NCBI GenBank assembly: GCA_943846735.1
Contig: OX044364.1
Location: 186,001-250,000, forward strand
Length of the DNA stretch: 64,000 nt
Reading direction: 5' to 3'
Source of the DNA: CAJQLB01 sp905479065
Lineage (GTDB): Bacteria > Bacteroidota > Bacteroidia > Flavobacteriales > Flavobacteriaceae
Positions 63,169 to 64,000 of the stretch are shown piece after piece. The notes below the pieces were generated by a model. The model saw only the letters and a program-made list of their open reading frames with translations, did not search any database and was not told the DNA's origin. Within the stretch, counting starts at the first letter, position 1. The number at the start of each line of letters is the position of its first letter. The translations under genes and the position numbers were made by a program.

Positions 63169-63972
63169 ATGGCTAAAGTTATTTTAATAACCGGAGGTTC
63201 GTCTGGTATTGGCAAATCAATAGGTGAATTTTTATTAGGCAAAGGATATTGTGTTTATGGCACGAGTAGAGATCCATCTAAATATCCAAATAGTAAATTT
63301 TCACTTCTACCTCTTGATGTTACGGATCGTAACTCTATCAAAAAATGTATAAGTGATGTTTTAAATCTTCAAGGTAGATTGGATGTGCTAGTAAATAATG
63401 CTGGAGCAGGGATTACAGGACCAATTGAGGAAATTCCTCACAAGGAAATTCAAAGAAATTTTGATATTAACTTTTTCGGGCCTGTGAGCATGATTCAAAC
63501 AACTTTACCTGCAATGAGAGCACAAAATTCAGGTTTAATTATTAACATTACCTCCATAGCGGGCTATATGGGGTTGCCTTATCGTGGTGTTTATTGTGCG
63601 AGCAAAGGAGCCCTAGAAATAATTACTGAGGCCTTTAGAATGGAAATTAAAGATTTTAATATAAAAATGACCAATATTGCACCCGGAGATTTTGCTACCA
63701 ACATTGCTTCAGGGCGTTACCATGCTCCTTTGTTGGATAATTCTGCCTACAAAACTCCTTACGGAAACACATTGAAATTAATGGATACGCACGTTGATGA
63801 CGGCAGTGACCCCCGAATAATGGCAAATGCAGTTTATAAAATTATCGAAACAGATAACCCTAAAATTCATTATAAGGTTGGAAAGTTTTTACAAAAGTTT
63901 TCCATTGTGTTAAAGCGAATTCTTCCTGATCGGGCATATGAGTACATGTTAGAAAAGCACTATAAAATTTAG
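63169..63972 (+). CDS. Short-chain dehydrogenase/reductase (SDR) family oxidoreductase
   Basis: A classical SDR of 267 residues from the ATG at 63169; the 18 residues before it in the open frame overlap the SRP RNA end and have no family match. Motifs: VILITGGSSGIGKS (NAD(P) glycine-rich loop), LPLDVTD, LVNNAGAG, ITSIAGYMGLPYRGVYCASKGA with catalytic Ser, Tyr and Lys, and IAPGDFATN. The Arg/Ser in GTSRDPSKYP after strand 2 favours NADP. The C-terminal 60 residues with HYKVGKFLQKFSIVLKRILPD form an extra helical tail, as in retinol dehydrogenase-like or 3-ketosphinganine reductase-like members. Substrate not readable. The frame is complete within the window. Confidence 0.92.
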   Translation: MAKVILITGGSSGIGKSIGEFLLGKGYCVYGTSRDPSKYPNSKFSLLPLDVTDRNSIKKCISDVLNLQGRLDVLVNNAGAGITGPIEEIPHKEIQRNFDINFFGPVSMIQTTLPAMRAQNSGLIINITSIAGYMGLPYRGVYCASKGALEIITEAFRMEIKDFNIKMTNIAPGDFATNIASGRYHAPLLDNSAYKTPYGNTLKLMDTHVDDGSDPRIMANAVYKIIETDNPKIHYKVGKFLQKFSIVLKRILPDRAYEYMLEKHYKI

Positions 63973-64000
63973 AAAAAATATTTTTATTAGTTGTTAATAT

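Noticed and set aside
63024..63242. Minus-strand ORF over the SRP RNA and SDR start
   Set aside because: Antisense shadow of a structured RNA gene and a real SDR gene; no signal peptide, domain or promoter.
1..64000. Mobile elements, prophage, CRISPR array, tRNA or rRNA
   Set aside because: No transposase or integrase frame, no spaced identical repeats of CRISPR type and no cloverleaf sequence was seen; intergenic spaces are short and accounted for.

Overview
The window is a contiguous, low-GC, chromosomal stretch from a member of the Bacteroidota, most probably a marine Flavobacteriaceae. The evidence is: promoters of the Bacteroidota type (TTG, about 19 bases, TAnnTTTG) before many genes; type IX secretion (T9SS) sorting domains of types A and B; PorP/SprF proteins; a HmuY/TonB receptor pair; a DUF5686 protein; a bacillithiol-system YtxJ; and a laminarinase-type GH16 enzyme. 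I see no phage, IS element, CRISPR array or tRNA. Intergenic spaces are short. Only three gaps exceed about 300 bases, and two of these carry the most interesting regulatory signals.

Layout. 0-6.2 kb is housekeeping: the 3' part of a leucine/glutamate dehydrogenase-family gene, nusB, a DUF1573 lipoprotein, yajC, pepT, pyrD and an HMG-CoA lyase. 6.3-12.1 kb is a redox and iron/heme uptake island. On the plus strand lie a porin, an exported FMN-binding protein with a flavinylation motif and a 4-TM protein. Converging on them from the minus strand is an operon of TonB receptor, HmuY lipoprotein and multi-TM protein. 12.3-31.9 kb is mixed metabolism and envelope genes, mostly on the minus strand: a fatty-acid-hydroxylase-family membrane enzyme, guaB (plus strand), small enzymes, an LRR lipoprotein, a tightly coupled operon ending in a lipoprotein ADP-ribosylglycohydrolase, a SIMPL protein, an amidohydrolase, a Tat-exported PLP enzyme, a DUF5686 protein, smpB and an M14 peptidase.

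32.1-48.5 kb is a surface-adhesion/T9SS island on the plus strand. It holds a small secreted protein, a beta-helix-like secreted protein, a type-B-sorted Ig-like protein, a PorP/SprF protein fused to a coiled coil and a SPOR-like domain, a 2734-residue SprB-like adhesin with about 22 repeats, another PorP/SprF and a small lipoprotein. Four promoters in this island share tandem 12-base repeats with an ATCGAT core, 20-21 bases apart. This is the geometry expected for a LytTR-type activator and suggests one regulon. 48.5-64 kb returns to housekeeping and catabolism: deoD/deoC, an outer membrane barrel, clpB, GH16 laminarinase, ytxJ, fumarylacetoacetase, glyA, two lipoproteins, the small SRP RNA gene and an SDR oxidoreductase.

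The best candidates for something under-described are: (1) the shared tandem operator of the adhesin island, together with the PorP/SprF-coiled-coil-SPOR fusion and the co-controlled orphan secreted protein; (2) the porin / flavinylated protein / 4-TM unit under Fur-like palindromes next to heme uptake genes; (3) the operon of two small membrane proteins with an exported ADP-ribosylglycohydrolase. All functions are read from sequence and family knowledge; no database search was possible.
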